Below are positions 45,606 to 56,932 of a stretch of DNA of 64,000 nt, piece after piece. The position numbers and the translations under genes are program-made. The stretch spans positions 10,701,001-10,765,000 of the forward strand of contig JAPFBL010000068.1 in the NCBI GenBank assembly GCA_026182355.1. The letters run 5' to 3'. The notes beneath the pieces are model-generated. The model had not been told where the DNA came from, did not search any database, and saw only the letters and a program-made list of their open reading frames with translations. This DNA comes from Hermatobates lingyangjiaoensis. Taxonomy: Eukaryota > Arthropoda > Insecta > Hemiptera > Hermatobatidae. Each line of letters starts with the position of its first letter. Within the stretch, counting starts at the first letter, position 1.

Positions 45606-47085
45606 ATAGCATGACTACATGTAGCGGCTGGCCAGCAGTGACGACCGGACTAGAAGTTCAACTCCTGCCTTTCATCTGACTTTAGAAAATCAAACACCCT
45701 GCTGAAATGGTAATGATGAAGCCTTACTTGATCTTTTGACAGCACTCGTAACGAATTTTTAAACCAAACAACTAGGTCCCCTGAGTTTTTTTTTACGAAA
45801 TGAAGCTGAGAGTATGTTTAGAATTTTTCTCACTCAGCCTTTGGATTAGCCAAACTTCTTAAAAAGACCTTTCACTCTAGTAGAAGAAAGTTAAAAAAAA
45901 AGAAAAGAAACACGGAGTAAATAATCTAACTTTTGTAAGATATAACTCCCATGTAATTTAAATTTTAATTATTTTTCTGCTATAATATTGAATGTATAGA
46001 TTATTATGGTTTTGGTTATTAAAGAAATTGATTTGAAAGTGCGTATAGTAGGTTGTTAAGTGAAGACCAGTTGCGAAATGATGAAGGCGGAGGCGATGTA
46101 GGCCAGCAGGGATGTGATTACTCTCGTGAGGGGACAATAAAAGTGCGAGAGCGGCCTTTCCAGGCCCATCAACTGACCTACTTCACCACATCTCTTCCCG
46201 CATTTGTATTCACTCGGAAATCAATTGTCTTGCCATCATGCATTATCAACTAAAACCCACTTTCAAATGCATTATCTCATGCAGTAATTCAAGATACTGT
46301 GTATCAATTAAAATCCTTCACATTGCGTCGAACAGACCTAATATTTTGTGTAAGACATTGTACTGTAACCTTTATTGCCTTAGGCGTAATATATGATTAA
46401 GTAGTTTGATAAATAATTAGTTGGTTAGTGACCAACTGAAGAAGATAATTCGTAAATCAGGAGTTTGCCTACTGTTGAGAGGATACAGGAGTATATTTAG
46501 CTTGCACAGTTGTACTTGAAACTAAGATTACTGGCATCAATAATGAACTTTACTCTGGTAGTGAACTCCCAGATTTATTATTATTGCTTTCTTTGATGTT
46601 GGGGGCTGGTTGATTCTATTGTTGACTGTATATGTCCGTATTGCACTTTTCATTCCTCTATTCATATACTGGCAATGAAGTCGTCGACGTCATGACAATG
46701 AAAATAACGTTGTTCTAAACTTTTTGACAAAGGTATATTGACACAGGACTCGACCTTCTTCACGTAGGAACACCATATGTAACTTGTTTGGTTCAGTCGA
46801 GATAAACTGGGGCTTGCACTTTGAGTTGTTTATTACTCCAGTTATTACTAGTTCTGTCTGGATCGTTAAGAATTCGATATATTTTTCTAGGTGACCTCTG
46901 AAATCGTTCTTTGCAAAAATTCAATAAATATATAATCTAACTTTTATAAAAAAAACACTTTTTTTCATTATTTAAAACTTAGCACTCTAAGTTTACTTTT
47001 TACTTGCTTTTCCTTGTTATATTTTCATTCTTTCTAATTTTTAATTTATGATTTTATATTTTCCATTTTCCTCTCTTTCCTCCTT
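45606..47085. other. No gene recognised
   Basis: AT-rich except a patch at 46,060-46,200 (GGCGGAGGCGATGTAGGCC) whose 66-codon plus frame is unrecognised. It could be an exon or a worn repeat; no evidence decides. Confidence 0.3.
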
Positions 47086-47109
47086 TATATATATATATAT
47101 ATATATATA
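47086..47109. repeat. (TA)n microsatellite
   Basis: A TA tract about 30 bp before PLE RT coding sequence. Confidence 0.9.
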
Positions 47110-47136
47110 AACTTTATTTAAAAACTTTAAAAGTTA

Positions 47137-47515
47137 CAGTTGGAACGAAAGTGGCTCCCTATTTTGCAAACTTCTTCATGGATATACTTGAACCTAGTCA
47201 TCTGGTCACCTGTAAACTTCTTACTCTGTTTATGTCCGTTTTATCGATGACATCTTCATTTCGCACCATGGTGAAAATTAGTTAAAAACTTTCACTAATT
47301 CCTTTAAAACCTTTTGTTCCTCGATTGCTTTTTCCTATCACACTTCCCTCGACATCTTAACCTCTTTAGATGTTGATATAACCCAGCAGAATAATTCTCT
47401 CACTACTTCAGTCCACATCAAACCTGTTTTGATATTAAGGCGTGTACCCAGCTTTCCTGCCATATCACGGATAATAGCAGAACAGATTGATGCTTTTTTA
47501 GCGTGAAAGCTCTTT
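47137..47515 (+). pseudogene. Penelope-like element, RT palm fragment
   Basis: Frame one reads VGTKVAPYFANFFMDILEP, the GT-MAP-YANIFM motif of PLE reverse transcriptases. After a frameshift comes VYVRFIDDIFISHHGE, the catalytic FIDDIF (motif C). Then, after an in-frame stop, come SLDILTSLDVDI and TTSVHIKPV, matching the FLDV-I ... T-VY-KPT segment. The fragment thus spans RT motifs 4 to 7 with at least one frameshift and stops. It starts just after (TA)n and loses identity near 47,500. It is not contiguous with the C-terminal fragment at 48,476, whose first residues overlap the same region of the protein. Confidence 0.8.
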
Positions 47516-48200
47516 CGCCGCATCTCGGGGGCACCAAGCCCTATCCTAGGATAGAACCAATGCCAGCCTCCGAGATACGCCCGAGGTGGACCACGCGGAG
47601 GCGAGCTTCCACGACCCTACATCACACACATCACCATCAACACCACAAGACCAAGACCAAGATAAAACCAGCCAAGACCTCAACCAAAATCAGATGAAAC
47701 ACAAAGAAAGATAATCCTCCAGTAAAAACAAAGAAACACTGTGAAACAAAAACTAAAAGAAAACCCATAACCACTGTGAGTAAACAAAAACTAAAATACT
47801 TAAAAAGAAAAAACCCTCCACTTAAGGCCCCGCAGCACTATAAACCCGCACAACGGCACTTAAACCTAACACACATTGGGCGGCGTGGCTCACGGCGTCT
47901 TACGCAGTCTTCCTATACGATAAACAAACTTAAGAAACTCTTTCCGGCCTTGTGTGAAGGCTCTTCGGTATGTCTCAGCTACATACTTGCCAGTAGTCAT
48001 TTCATAAATAAACCTCTGGCTAGCATATCGAACCACATCAAACCAAACAACTCCCAACATTACAAAACTTATCCATTACATATAAAAAAAGCTATTTCAC
48101 GATCTCTCTCTATTCGGTTACACCAGCTCTGCAATAATTCATCTGACCGCAGAATCAAAATAGATAATTTAAACCAGTAATTTAAAGAGCTAGTTAGCCT
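47516..48200 (+). other. Unrecognised GC-richer region with basic open frames
   Basis: From GCATCTCGGGGGCACC the sequence is GC- and A-rich. The plus strand holds a frame reading PRIEPMPASEIRPRWTTRRR then THHHQHHKTKTKIK (to 47,697). After a stop another frame opens (47,776-48,180), rich in Lys, His and Asn, with NKPLASISNHIKPN. The high Lys/Arg content would fit a nucleic-acid-binding ORF1 or Gag-like product of a retroelement, but no zinc knuckle or known domain is visible. It may also be chance. Confidence 0.3.
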
Positions 48201-48345
48201 ACTAGCATGATGGGTAACCATATTGTCCCAGCGCATATATTCCCCCTGAATAGAGAGAGAGAGACCGTGGTGTTTTGTAACCTTCATGACAGATTATTTC
48301 CACGATTTAATATTTATATTCAAAATTTAATATTAAATATTATAT

Positions 48346-48348
<3 letters not shown>

Positions 48349-48380
<32 letters not shown>
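48349..48380. repeat. (TA)n microsatellite
   Basis: A TA run directly left of the PLE-containing foldback. A shorter TA tract followed by (TTA)n lies on its right at 49,602-49,636. Confidence 0.9.
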
Positions 48381-48383
<3 letters not shown>

Positions 48384-48411
48384 CAAACCACAATAAGAAA
48401 TGGGAAAACAA

Positions 48412-48454
48412 GACTAAGATCTTTCAACCGTAACAAGCGGTCTTCGTCAGAGTC
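48412..48454 (-). ncRNA. Hammerhead ribozyme, family A (left arm)
   Basis: Minus strand: GACT, CTGACGA, AGACCGCTTGTTACGGTT containing a 4-bp ACCG/CGGT helix II, GAAA, GATCTT, AGTC. It is identical to the right-arm copy at 49,493-49,535 over the 43 nt. Palindromic AGATCT helix III. Confidence 0.88.
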
Positions 48455-48475
48455 AAAAACCCAACTGAACACTAG

Positions 48476-49322
48476 ATGCAGAAAACATCTGGTGAGGAGT
48501 TGAGAAGAGTGGGAGGGAAGAGTGGTAATTTGCCCTTCTTAGATGTCCTGATCCATAGGTTACCTAATGAGTTACGCTTTAGTGTATATAGAAAACCTAC
48601 GAATGTACTTGCATACGTTCATTTTTATTCATCGCATCCAAAAAATGTTAAAATTTCTGTTTTTAGAAATATGTTTTTGAGAGCCTTAAGAGTTTCCTCT
48701 CCAGAATTTCTTAATGAAGAGATTAATAACATTAGGTCAATTGCCCTTTCATTAAAATACCCCTCTTCTTATATCGATTTAGCTTTGAAGTGTGCTAAAA
48801 AAACTTTCTCTAATACTTCAAAAGAGCCCCTTTTATTATCAAATTCTATAGTTTTGCCATACCACGAATCATTGGACCCCCTTCCAAGATTAGCCAAACA
48901 ACTTGATTTTAATATAGTGTTTTCTAATCGTAATAACGTGGGTAATATGTTAATAAAAAACTCTCCAAGCGAATTGGAGTCCGCTGGTATTTATAAAATA
49001 CCGTGCAAAAATTGCCATAAAATTTATATTGGTCAAACTGGTAAATCATTAAAAACACGTGTAAAACAACACCAATATAAACGTAAGTAGACAGGAAAAC
49101 AGTAGTGCCTTATTCTTGCATATAAAAAATGAAAATCATCATATTGATTGGACAGGAGCTAAATTTATTACCTATGAAAAATCAATGTTGTTAAGAAATA
49201 TTATTGAATCGTCTCTAATTAAATTTAATAGATCTAATATTATAAACATTAGTAACGGTCTCTTCAAACTTGATACTTTCGTCACGAGGGCAATAGCCTC
49301 TTCAAAGAGGGTTGACAGCTAG
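48476..49322 (+). pseudogene. Penelope-like element: RT C-terminus plus GIY-YIG endonuclease
   Basis: The first frame (48,476-49,090) reads LPFLDVLIHR and LRFSVYRKPTNVLAYVHFYS, then RNMFLRALRVSSPEF, the region after the RT palm of PLEs. A linker and AGIYKIPCKNCHKIYIGQTG follow, with KSLKTRVKQHQY. This has the GIY and YIG motifs, the Cys pair and the Arg/His of the nuclease. A frameshift near 49,088 moves the rest to 49,116-49,322 (LHIKNENHHIDW ... IESSLIKF ... GLFKLD), which contains the expected Glu. The first codons of the ORF (MQKTSGEELRRVGGK) are partly arm sequence, so the ATG is not a genuine start. The RT fingers and palm are missing. The element is dead but well preserved. Confidence 0.88.
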
Positions 49323-49492
49323 CGGATAGTTTTTTTACTTTTTCTTACTGTACTCCTTTGTTTCCCCAAACATCCCTTTCTGGACATTAGTCCTTTCCTG
49401 TGCTTTCACCCTTTTAAAATACCACTCTTCCCTCCCACTCTTCTCAACTCCTCACCAGATGTTTTCTGCATCTAGTGTTCAGTTGGGTTTTT

Positions 49493-49535
49493 GACTCTGA
49501 CGAAGACCGCTTGTTACGGTTGAAAGATCTTAGTC
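49493..49535 (+). ncRNA. Hammerhead ribozyme, family A (native PLE 3' position)
   Basis: GACT, CTGACGA, helix II ACCG/CGGT, GAAA, GATCTT, AGTC, about 170 nt downstream of the PLE stop. All invariant residues are present; position 7 is C, which is allowed. Helix I is 4 bp, with extra possible T/A pairs outside. Helix III AGATCT is palindromic, favouring dimeric cleavage. Confidence 0.88.
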
Positions 49536-49601
49536 TTGTTTTCCCATTTCTTATTGTGGTTTGATCATTGATTGTTGTTTCACGTGTTTATGTGAAATCT
49601 T

Positions 49602-49636
49602 TTTATATATATATATATTATTATTATTATTATTAT
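49602..49636. repeat. (TA)n then (TTA)n microsatellite
   Basis: Dinucleotide TA passes into TTA trinucleotide repeats, then into a partial family A right arm (CGCTCGTTACGGTTGAAAG, 49,638-49,665) that lacks the CTGATGA core. Confidence 0.85.
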
Positions 49637-49682
49637 ACGCTCGTTACGGTTGAAAGATCTTAGTCTTGTTTATACCATCCAC

Positions 49683-49845
49683 TAACCACAGTAAGAAAAT
49701 AAGAAAAATTACTAAATTTTTTCAACCGAAACAAGAAGTCAAACTGTGTACTCTCCTCAGTATCAGTGAGACTCTGATGAAAACCACTTGTTTGGGTGAA
49801 AGAACTTAGTAATTTTTCAGATTTTATTACGACGGCTTAGACGAT
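49683..49845. mobile_element. Foldback element, diverged family A
   Basis: Left arm AGAAAAATTACTAAATTTT and TTCAACCGAAACAAG are mirrored by CTTGTTTGGGTGAAAG and AACTTAGTAATTTTTC. The left arm's core is gone. The right arm retains a ribozyme. It is older than the neighbouring copies, judging by arm divergence. Confidence 0.7.
49770..49811 (+). ncRNA. Hammerhead ribozyme, family A (diverged)
   Basis: GACT, CTGATGA, helix II with AACCA and TGGGT (about 4 bp with G-U), GAAA, GAACTT, AGTA. Invariant core residues are intact. Helix I is 3 bp and helix III AGAACT is only partly self-complementary. Confidence 0.68.
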
Positions 49846-50514
49846 GATTTGTATTTCACGTATTCATAGCAAAATCTTGCTTTATGCACAATAGGCCGAA
49901 TAAAAAGCAACATATATTCCAATTAATTAATGAAAATATCTTAAATAATTAAAATTATCTTTTTCAACAAGTAAGATATATTGTTGTTAACAACTTCAGT
50001 TTAATTGTTATTATGAATTAAATGCTGCAGAGTGTAAATTTAGTTCTTCTAAAGTGAAGAAATTTTAATATATTTGCAAACATAGTTTAATTTTTTCAAT
50101 CATTATCAGTTTTTCTTAATTAGTGTCTGTTGATGTAAGACTTCGTATTAAGTTCTAAACCAAATGCTGACAGTAGAAAATAACAGACTAAAAATCCGGA
50201 TTATCTGCTGAAACCCTGTCTAGGAAGAATCTGTTTTAATCCTCGAATGCATGCATCAACCATCACGGAGTCAACGACCTTCTTTCAGACTATGGAATAA
50301 GAAGCCTGAAGAAAGGTTAAACGTATCTGGTATTTCATTCACTTATTAACAATTACTTGTGAATTAAGTAAGTCACTGGCTATGGTGAGACAGTTTAAAA
50401 CAGAAAATATGATCATTTGCATATTAAATTTTTCTGGTGCAACAAAATTAAGAATTTTTTATTTATTGCCAATATGCATGAACTGTTAAATGGTCCATGA
50501 AATATGATTCATTG
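49846..50514. other. No gene recognised
   Basis: AT-rich; the first bases (GTATTTCACGTATTCATAGC) are the worn tail of the preceding foldback. Confidence 0.35.
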
Positions 50515-50720
50515 CGCTCGGAGAGGACGTTAAGCCGTCGGTCCCGAGCCTGTACGATGTCAAGTACTCGATGAAGATGCCTACTCCAAATATAAGTACT
50601 TGAGTTACTCAAAATTTAAATCTCTCAATGTATAACGTTTTCATCGTGTGGTATGACAAGGGACCATTGTTTGGCATATGTGTGTTTCCTTGTGGGACTG
50701 CCACTGTAACCTAACATAAT
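50515..50720 (+). mobile_element. SINE body fragment
   Basis: CTCGGAGAGGACGTTAAGCC and GTACGATGTCAAGTACTC, then ACTTGAGTTACTCAAAATTT parallel the body of the SINE at 24.0-24.4 kb. The tRNA-like head with A and B boxes is missing, so it is 5' truncated. Confidence 0.7.
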
Positions 50721-51503
50721 CTAATATGATTCATATTTAATGGCTTAAGTAAAGTACAATCAAAACTTATCTTGTTGACATATTGACTTGTTGGCAACTC
50801 TTTCATCAATCCTGTCTTGAGAAATGCTCCACGAAATTACAGGATAGTCTAATGAAGTTAGGACATCTTTTCTTTAAACTAGTTCAGTTCAAGCGACAGA
50901 CAGTGTTTGTAGGCAATGACGCTCTTAGAAAAGTATACCTGCAGGACTCTCCTCTCATTGAACATTCAGAATACTAGAAAAACCATTAACCCAATATCCC
51001 ACTGTGGAACAAATCATCGCAGATGATTAACTTATCTGCGTCTATCGCAGATATATAATTAACAAAAACAAGAGGAGAGCGGTTTATAAAAATACAATCA
51101 CAGATCAACGACGTCTTCACACTGATTATCGAAAAATCACCATATGTATATCTCAGTATATTCCGTTAGATCAGGTCCCATTATTAAAAGATGAATTCAT
51201 CTCAGTAGATGTTCTTTTTATAAAGAGTATTACTTTTCTAAGGATGTAATAGTCGATACATGGAACCTAAATACAAATGTTACAATGAATATTAAAAATA
51301 ATAATGATAAATCATTACATCACAAGGAGTTAGTTTTGGCCTTTCAGTTACTATTAAATAGTAATCATGAAAACATTTGATTTCTAAATTTACATATTTA
51401 CCTGTAAACGTTAACGATCTAACGATTTTACACATTTTGAGGTCTTTTTTTTTTAGAGTTTTGACGTTTTTTTTGACATTGTTTGTTTTTCCGTTTGTCT
51501 CAT

Positions 51504-51504
<1 letters not shown>
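50721..51504. other. No gene recognised
   Basis: AT-rich. Plus frame 50,783-50,977 has no recognisable similarity. Confidence 0.35.

Positions 51505-51583
<79 letters not shown>
51505..51583. repeat. Long (CT)n microsatellite
   Basis: Nearly 80 bp of pure CT. Open frames of Ser-Leu or Arg-Glu on either strand are its translations. Confidence 0.95.
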
Positions 51584-51587
<4 letters not shown>

Positions 51588-52790
51588 TTGCGCCCAACCA
51601 TTAGCAAGGAGAGCCGTTACTACAAAGTGTTTCTCAGTCAATTGTTGGGACTCGAAGAAAAACAAGGAAAGGTCTGCGGACCAAGCTTCAAAAAGTCACT
51701 CCTATGTTCAAGTGAATATTAACTGTATGTTTGACTTCAGTAACTCGTAAGTTTTCTTTTGATTTTTTTGGTGTGTAATTTTGTATATGTTGTTTGTGTG
51801 TATGTGTGTGTTTTTTGTTTAATTGTTTGTAGAGGAAATAATAATAAATTTGTAAATACATTTGTAAATCAATCTGATTGCAGTTTATATTTTTTTTTTA
51901 AAAAAAATGAAGTAAGATATTGATTAAGGTTGAAGGGTAAATTAAAGAGATCTGGGCTGTAACAGTCGGGGTGTTGTGGCGACGACAACAACCGCATGAT
52001 ATACTGTTACAGGTATTAATTAGAAATCACTCCTGTGGTCATCCTAGAAATTTGAAATTCCATGTACATGTCATGTCGTCTTCTATGAGTATTGGATGAA
52101 AAAAGTTCATCAATTTAGAATATTGTAAGTGGAAAAATTACTAAAAACGAGAGCTATCAGGGTCTACTTGTGGAACACTTGTCACATTGTTTAATTATAA
52201 TGTTTATATTTGTATTATAATTCTCCAAATAAGCCATATTAAAACAAATTAATTAATTATAAACTGATAATTAATGAGTTTAATAATGCTTTACTTATAG
52301 TAAGTTGAGTGTAAACGTGTAACAAAACCAAAAATATATAAATTCTGTAACATAAATCCACATAATTCATGGATTATCTAGCATTACCGAAACCACCAGA
52401 ATGAAAGAAGTAACTAATGTGTATTTACTAATGAAAGAATTTTAAAAAGGGCTTAAAAAAGGGAGAATAGGAAATCTGAAGGGAAACCAAGATGTGTAAA
52501 GGCTTTCATACTCTCATACAGAAAGGGCTTTGATAATCACATTCTTGTTCTCATTGTGAGTTTAACGAGACCATCATTGATTGGAAGATATTAGTTTATC
52601 TTTAGAATTTCAAATTCCGGTTTATGCATTGATGTTTATGCATTGATTGATCATGTAAATGTTTAAATAATCGTGCTTTCATATTCTTCTCTCATTCACA
52701 TTCAAGTAATTCTTAAATCAGCTACATTAGAGACTGAAGATCTTTTAATTACCAATTTTTACCTTATTATAAGTAATGTCTAGATTATAG
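51584..52790. other. R2 relic at about 52,285-52,320 (minus); no gene
   Basis: TTTACTTATAGTAAGTTGAG with TGTAAACG is an R2 end on the minus strand. GT-rich sequence lies at 51,780-51,830. Otherwise AT-rich. Confidence 0.4.
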
Positions 52791-53010
52791 TAATTATAGT
52801 AATCTTGAAAAAATTATATCACGAGATTTTCACGGATTTCCAAGTTTTGAGGTCCCCGGAATCCTTTTTTGACGTTTTTCCGATGATGTCGTATGCGTGG
52901 GAGGCTGAAGGGTTTGTTTGGTTGGTTCTATCCCAAAGTTTGTAGGCACACTACAGGCCACATCGTTAAATAGATCAAATTGGTATTTTACACAAAAATG
53001 TACCTTACAA
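52791..53010 (-). repeat. Interspersed repeat R1, minus strand, truncated
   Basis: CACGAGATTTTCACGG, AAGTTTTGAGGTCCCC, CCGATGATGTCGTATGCG, in the inverse order of the 56-kb copy. The (CA)/(CCCA) region is replaced by GGTTTGTTTGGTTGG. Confidence 0.7.
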
Positions 53011-55106
53011 TGTAGATGTGTTGTATTGTTTTTGTATATATTTAATCATAGGAAAGTCTTTTTTTTCGGTTAAATGTAATTTTAGAGACAATACTTTTTC
53101 CTCTTGAACTATTAACTGTATAATATAGAGTGTAGATATTTTGGGATTATTATGAACATGACTACTACTACAATAAGGAAGCAGGAAAGTGCAAAAAAAT
53201 GTATGAAAACATTTCGACTTATAATTGATTTTGAAAGTTTTGGACACGATATGTATATATAATTATATTCAAATATAGAACCTCGTAAGAGAATGAGCAG
53301 AACAGTTTTTTTTTTGGAACTAGATTTACGTCAATGAATGTTATGGCACATTTTATAATTAAAAAAAAAATGTTTTTTTACGCAAAACGGCTGATTATAA
53401 AAGAATCAAATTATGTGACGAAACTCTACATAAAATTATTATCCTAAAAAAAATGTCAACACATTATGATTATCCCAATAGGCAACAGCTACAAAAAATA
53501 AAAACGCAAATTTGGATTAAGCAAAAAACGGATTAGCTGCTGTACTTGTAGATCAATTTACATTGATTTAGGATTCTTTTTAAAAATAGTTCAAATATAA
53601 TTTTTACTCTAAGGTTTAATACAAGAAATTTGAAGAACATGTGTTTTAATTATTTGATGTTAAAATAAAATACTTAGAAAGTCTAAGTCAACCCAAAAGA
53701 AGCATACATTTCATGCTTCGATGTTTTATGATGCTCTCCAGAGTGAAGGATAGTTATCCTGAAATGCCAATCAGTATAATGTCGTAACCTTTAATATATC
53801 TAACCATTGAGCATATATTTTTTTGTGTATTTAAGAACTCCATTAGTTTTGGGTAATATTTGAGCATGGAAAAGCTTCAATCTTGGAGAAAATAGCCCTC
53901 TTATCTTTTCAGACAAGTTAACATCCAGAGCAGTTCGAAATCGGTTTTCTATCAACCAGACAGTTAATACAAAACCAATGAATAGCAGAAATTTCAAATG
54001 ACAAATGTCTTTATGAGGTCAGTTTCAACATAAAAAATATCCAAGGGCACCTAGTAGTCATCGGGTAACTTGACACTTCCACCAGTCTACCACTAGGTTT
54101 CTATTAGCTGGGCCATTATCAAAAAAATAATGAATAACAGATTTTTGAAATGGTGACTCTTTGTTAACTGTGGCAGTTTTCATCATACTCATAAACTTTC
54201 TCTCTTTCACTTGTATATAACCATTTTTTCTTCCTCACTTTCACTCAGTAGTTCCTTTGTATGTCTATTCTTACAACTACTCACTATGGTTTATTCAAAA
54301 TCATGAATAAAAGTTGCAGCAAACAGATAAAAAGTGATTATTAATAGTCGCTCTGCTGCCTATCAGAAGAAAAGGGGAATTAAAAATACAAGAATAGTTG
54401 TATATAAAAGGCATGATTAGACACGAAGAGATAAAACTGAAAATGGTATTGACCATTGTTCGGAGCGAGGACACAGACGGCTTGTGCAGTGAAAGCCCTG
54501 ATAATTAGCTTCCACAACACACTCCCGTCACATTACCAATTCATTCCCCTTACTTCCTTTAATCAACCATCCATCATTCTCTTGCAATTCAATAATTCAC
54601 TTTGAAAACAAGTCTTACGATGGCTAAAGCAATGATAGTGCTGTTTGTATTCGGAGCGAACTACAATAGACCATAGCACTCAAGCCGTAACAATAAAAAG
54701 TGTATGACCAAGTTCTACCACGAAATGTCTTTCACATCAGTAACGAGTTTACTACTTCCAGTAAGACATCTTAAACTCCTAACTACGTAGAGAGTCTTAT
54801 CTGCAATCAAAGAATGGAACATGTCTTGCCTAATATTACTAATATACATAATGTATGTTTTAAATGTAAAACAGTAAACTTTGTTTTATCAAATTTCTCA
54901 GAGTAATTATTTAATAATCCGGAAAACATTAAAGCCTGAAAAAATTACACAAGTAGTTTTATTATTATTGTTATTTTGTCATGGATACTACTATATTTAG
55001 AAATCAAAAACTTCGAGATATCAACCATAAAATCCTATCTATTTATTGTTATTCACTCAGAAGAAAGAAAAAAATATATGTAAACATCATATTTCATTTA
55101 GAAAAA
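53011..55106. other. No gene recognised
   Basis: AT-rich; 54,440-54,560 is more balanced but has no stable frame. Confidence 0.35.
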
Positions 55107-55180
55107 ATCTGGAGTGGCCTACACTCTACTTTACTATAAGTAACTCAATGTCAAATTTCTTGAGTATATAAAACATAACG
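55107..55180 (+). repeat. Interspersed repeat R2
   Basis: TCTGGAGTGGCCTACACTC, TACTTTACTATAAGTAAC, then CAAATTTCTTGAG. Confidence 0.7.
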
Positions 55181-55974
55181 TATCATTTAAGCATAACATA
55201 AATATCTAAATGGGATATAATTATTAGCATTGCATTCGTGAGGTAGTACAGATAGTGATTGAAGGACATATCAATTTATAAGCTTATTTTTGTACATCAC
55301 AAATAATTTATTATTTGCAAATAATTTCATTAGTATAACTACAGCAGTAATATCATTTTTGAAAAACCAATGTGAACATTTCTTGAAACGAAATATTATC
55401 CTACAAGAGAACATGGCTATTGTTCAAATAGCCAATAGATTTCTTACATCGTTTACTTAACATCCTTCTACATTGAATATTAATGTAAAATTTTCAAATT
55501 TAAAACAGTAAAATACCCTTTTTTTCTCTGAAAAACATCTTAAACAGCGAAGAAAATGTTGTTTTAAGGTGATTTGTTAATTAAAGATGTACGATAATTA
55601 CAGTTAATAATCTCTAAACGAAAGATTTATATTTTGAATTATCTTTTACATTTTTGGTGTTTAACAGAATTATTATACTGGGAATTTTATGGCTTCTTAG
55701 TATTTAATAAGATCATTTTCCTTCCCCTTTGTCAAATAACATATATACGATTTTTTTTTTAATGAGTGTTATCATTTACCTGCACAATATTATTCCTCTT
55801 ACATCTCTTATAAGTCAATAATATATTTTCATTTTTCCATTAGAAACATCAATTTTATCTCAGTGGATTCGCTCAAAAAATTTCTAAGTTAATGTAAACA
55901 ATGTAAAAAAATACAAAAAATTCGACAAGTATAGCAGGTGATCTCTTAGTCTAGGATAAACAAAGAGTTTTTAT
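55181..55974. other. No gene recognised
   Basis: AT-rich; no feature seen. Confidence 0.35.
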
Positions 55975-56745
55975 ATCGTTATTGCTCTTTTCCGTAATTG
56001 AAACTTCATGATTTTTTTTTTATGAATTGCTAATTTTTTGTTCCATTTTTGGTCAAATTTTCATAATTTTTTAACGAGCCGTTTAGCGTCAAAAAAACAT
56101 TTTCTGAAAACACAAATCGTACTCTAACGCCCCTTTAGCGAATGTAATTTTAGAAAAAAATATCTCAACTCATTGTCCATATAATGTTCTATTTATAGGC
56201 ATAGTTTCATTCTTGTCCGTCAAACAGTATGGCTTGTATCGCTCTCACAAGGTTTGAGATTGATTTATAAGTCAAAATTTGTACATTTTATTGAAAAAAA
56301 AATATTTCCTGTTGATATAAAATTTTGAATATATTTTTCGTTTGTTCCATTTGTAACCTCAAAGATAATATCAAAATCTCAAAACTCTAGGGTTATTAGT
56401 TTAGGAGAAATAAATGTTTTAAAAAAAAACGGTTTTTGGCAAAAATAGTGACTTTCCCATCATGCATAATTCTTCCCAAACAATAGGGATCTTCGTCTAA
56501 ATGGGGCCCATTTTTGTATTAAATATCAACTTGATCCATCAAAGATTCTGGACCGTAGCGTGGTAACAAGCAATGCTAACACACGCACCCACCCACCCAC
56601 CCACCCACCCACACACACACAGACATCATCGTAAAAACTTCATAAAACGACTTCTGGGACCTCAAAACATGTAATTCCGTCAAAATCTCGAGATCGAATT
56701 TTTTCACGATCACTATACTTTACTTATAGTAAAGTAAAAATGTGG
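55975..56745 (+). repeat. Interspersed repeat R1 (longest copy, about 770 bp)
   Basis: Reference copy: AT-rich 5' part, then CTCAAAACTCTAGGG, TTTTTGGCAAAAATAGTG, CATCATGCATAATTC, CCATCAAAGATTCTGG, CCCA and CA simple repeats (56,581-56,622), CAGACATCATCG, CTTCTGGGACCTCAAAACA, TCAAAATCTCGAGATCG, and the terminal TACTTTACTTATAGTAAAGT. It has no open frame, no RT signature and no evident tRNA promoter. The class is unknown; the palindromic 3' end suggests a DNA element. Confidence 0.75.
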
Positions 56746-56881
56746 CTTCCAAACAAGAGCAATAAGCAATGGATAACGAAAGAGATACTGAATGAATGAA
56801 AATAAATTATAAAAAAACAAGGACATATCTAAGTTATCATATTTATATAGATAATGGGTTAGTTCCACTGAGGTTAGTAAT
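56746..56881. other. AT-rich spacer
   Basis: Nothing recognised between R1 and the next foldback. Confidence 0.4.
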
Positions 56882-56932
56882 ATTAGAATTAGTAGTAATA
56901 CTGTCCGTCATACCTCGAAAATTCTCAGAAAA

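Larger units (their letters stand above)
48381..49601 (+). mobile_element. Penelope-like element with long inverted terminal repeats
   Basis: The left end (GATCAAACCACAATAAG ... GTTGAGAAGAGTGGGAGGG, about 48,381-48,520) is the inverse of the right end (CCCTCCCACTCTTCTCAAC ... CTTATTGTGGTTTGATC, about 49,430-49,566). Between them lies a 5'-truncated PLE coding region. Each inverted repeat carries a hammerhead. The right copy is in the sense orientation downstream of the ORF, as expected of the native 3' end; the left copy is its inversion. The same arms without coding sequence make up the foldbacks at 0.8, 14.4 and 63.5 kb. This element is therefore the key linking them to PLEs. Confidence 0.88.

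Noticed and set aside
48069..48287. 72-codon minus-strand frame
   Set aside because: It overlaps the basic plus-strand frames and has no similarity or splice support.
51292..51722. Open frames of Ser-Leu or Arg-Glu repeats on both strands
   Set aside because: They are translations of the (CT)n microsatellite at 51,505-51,583.
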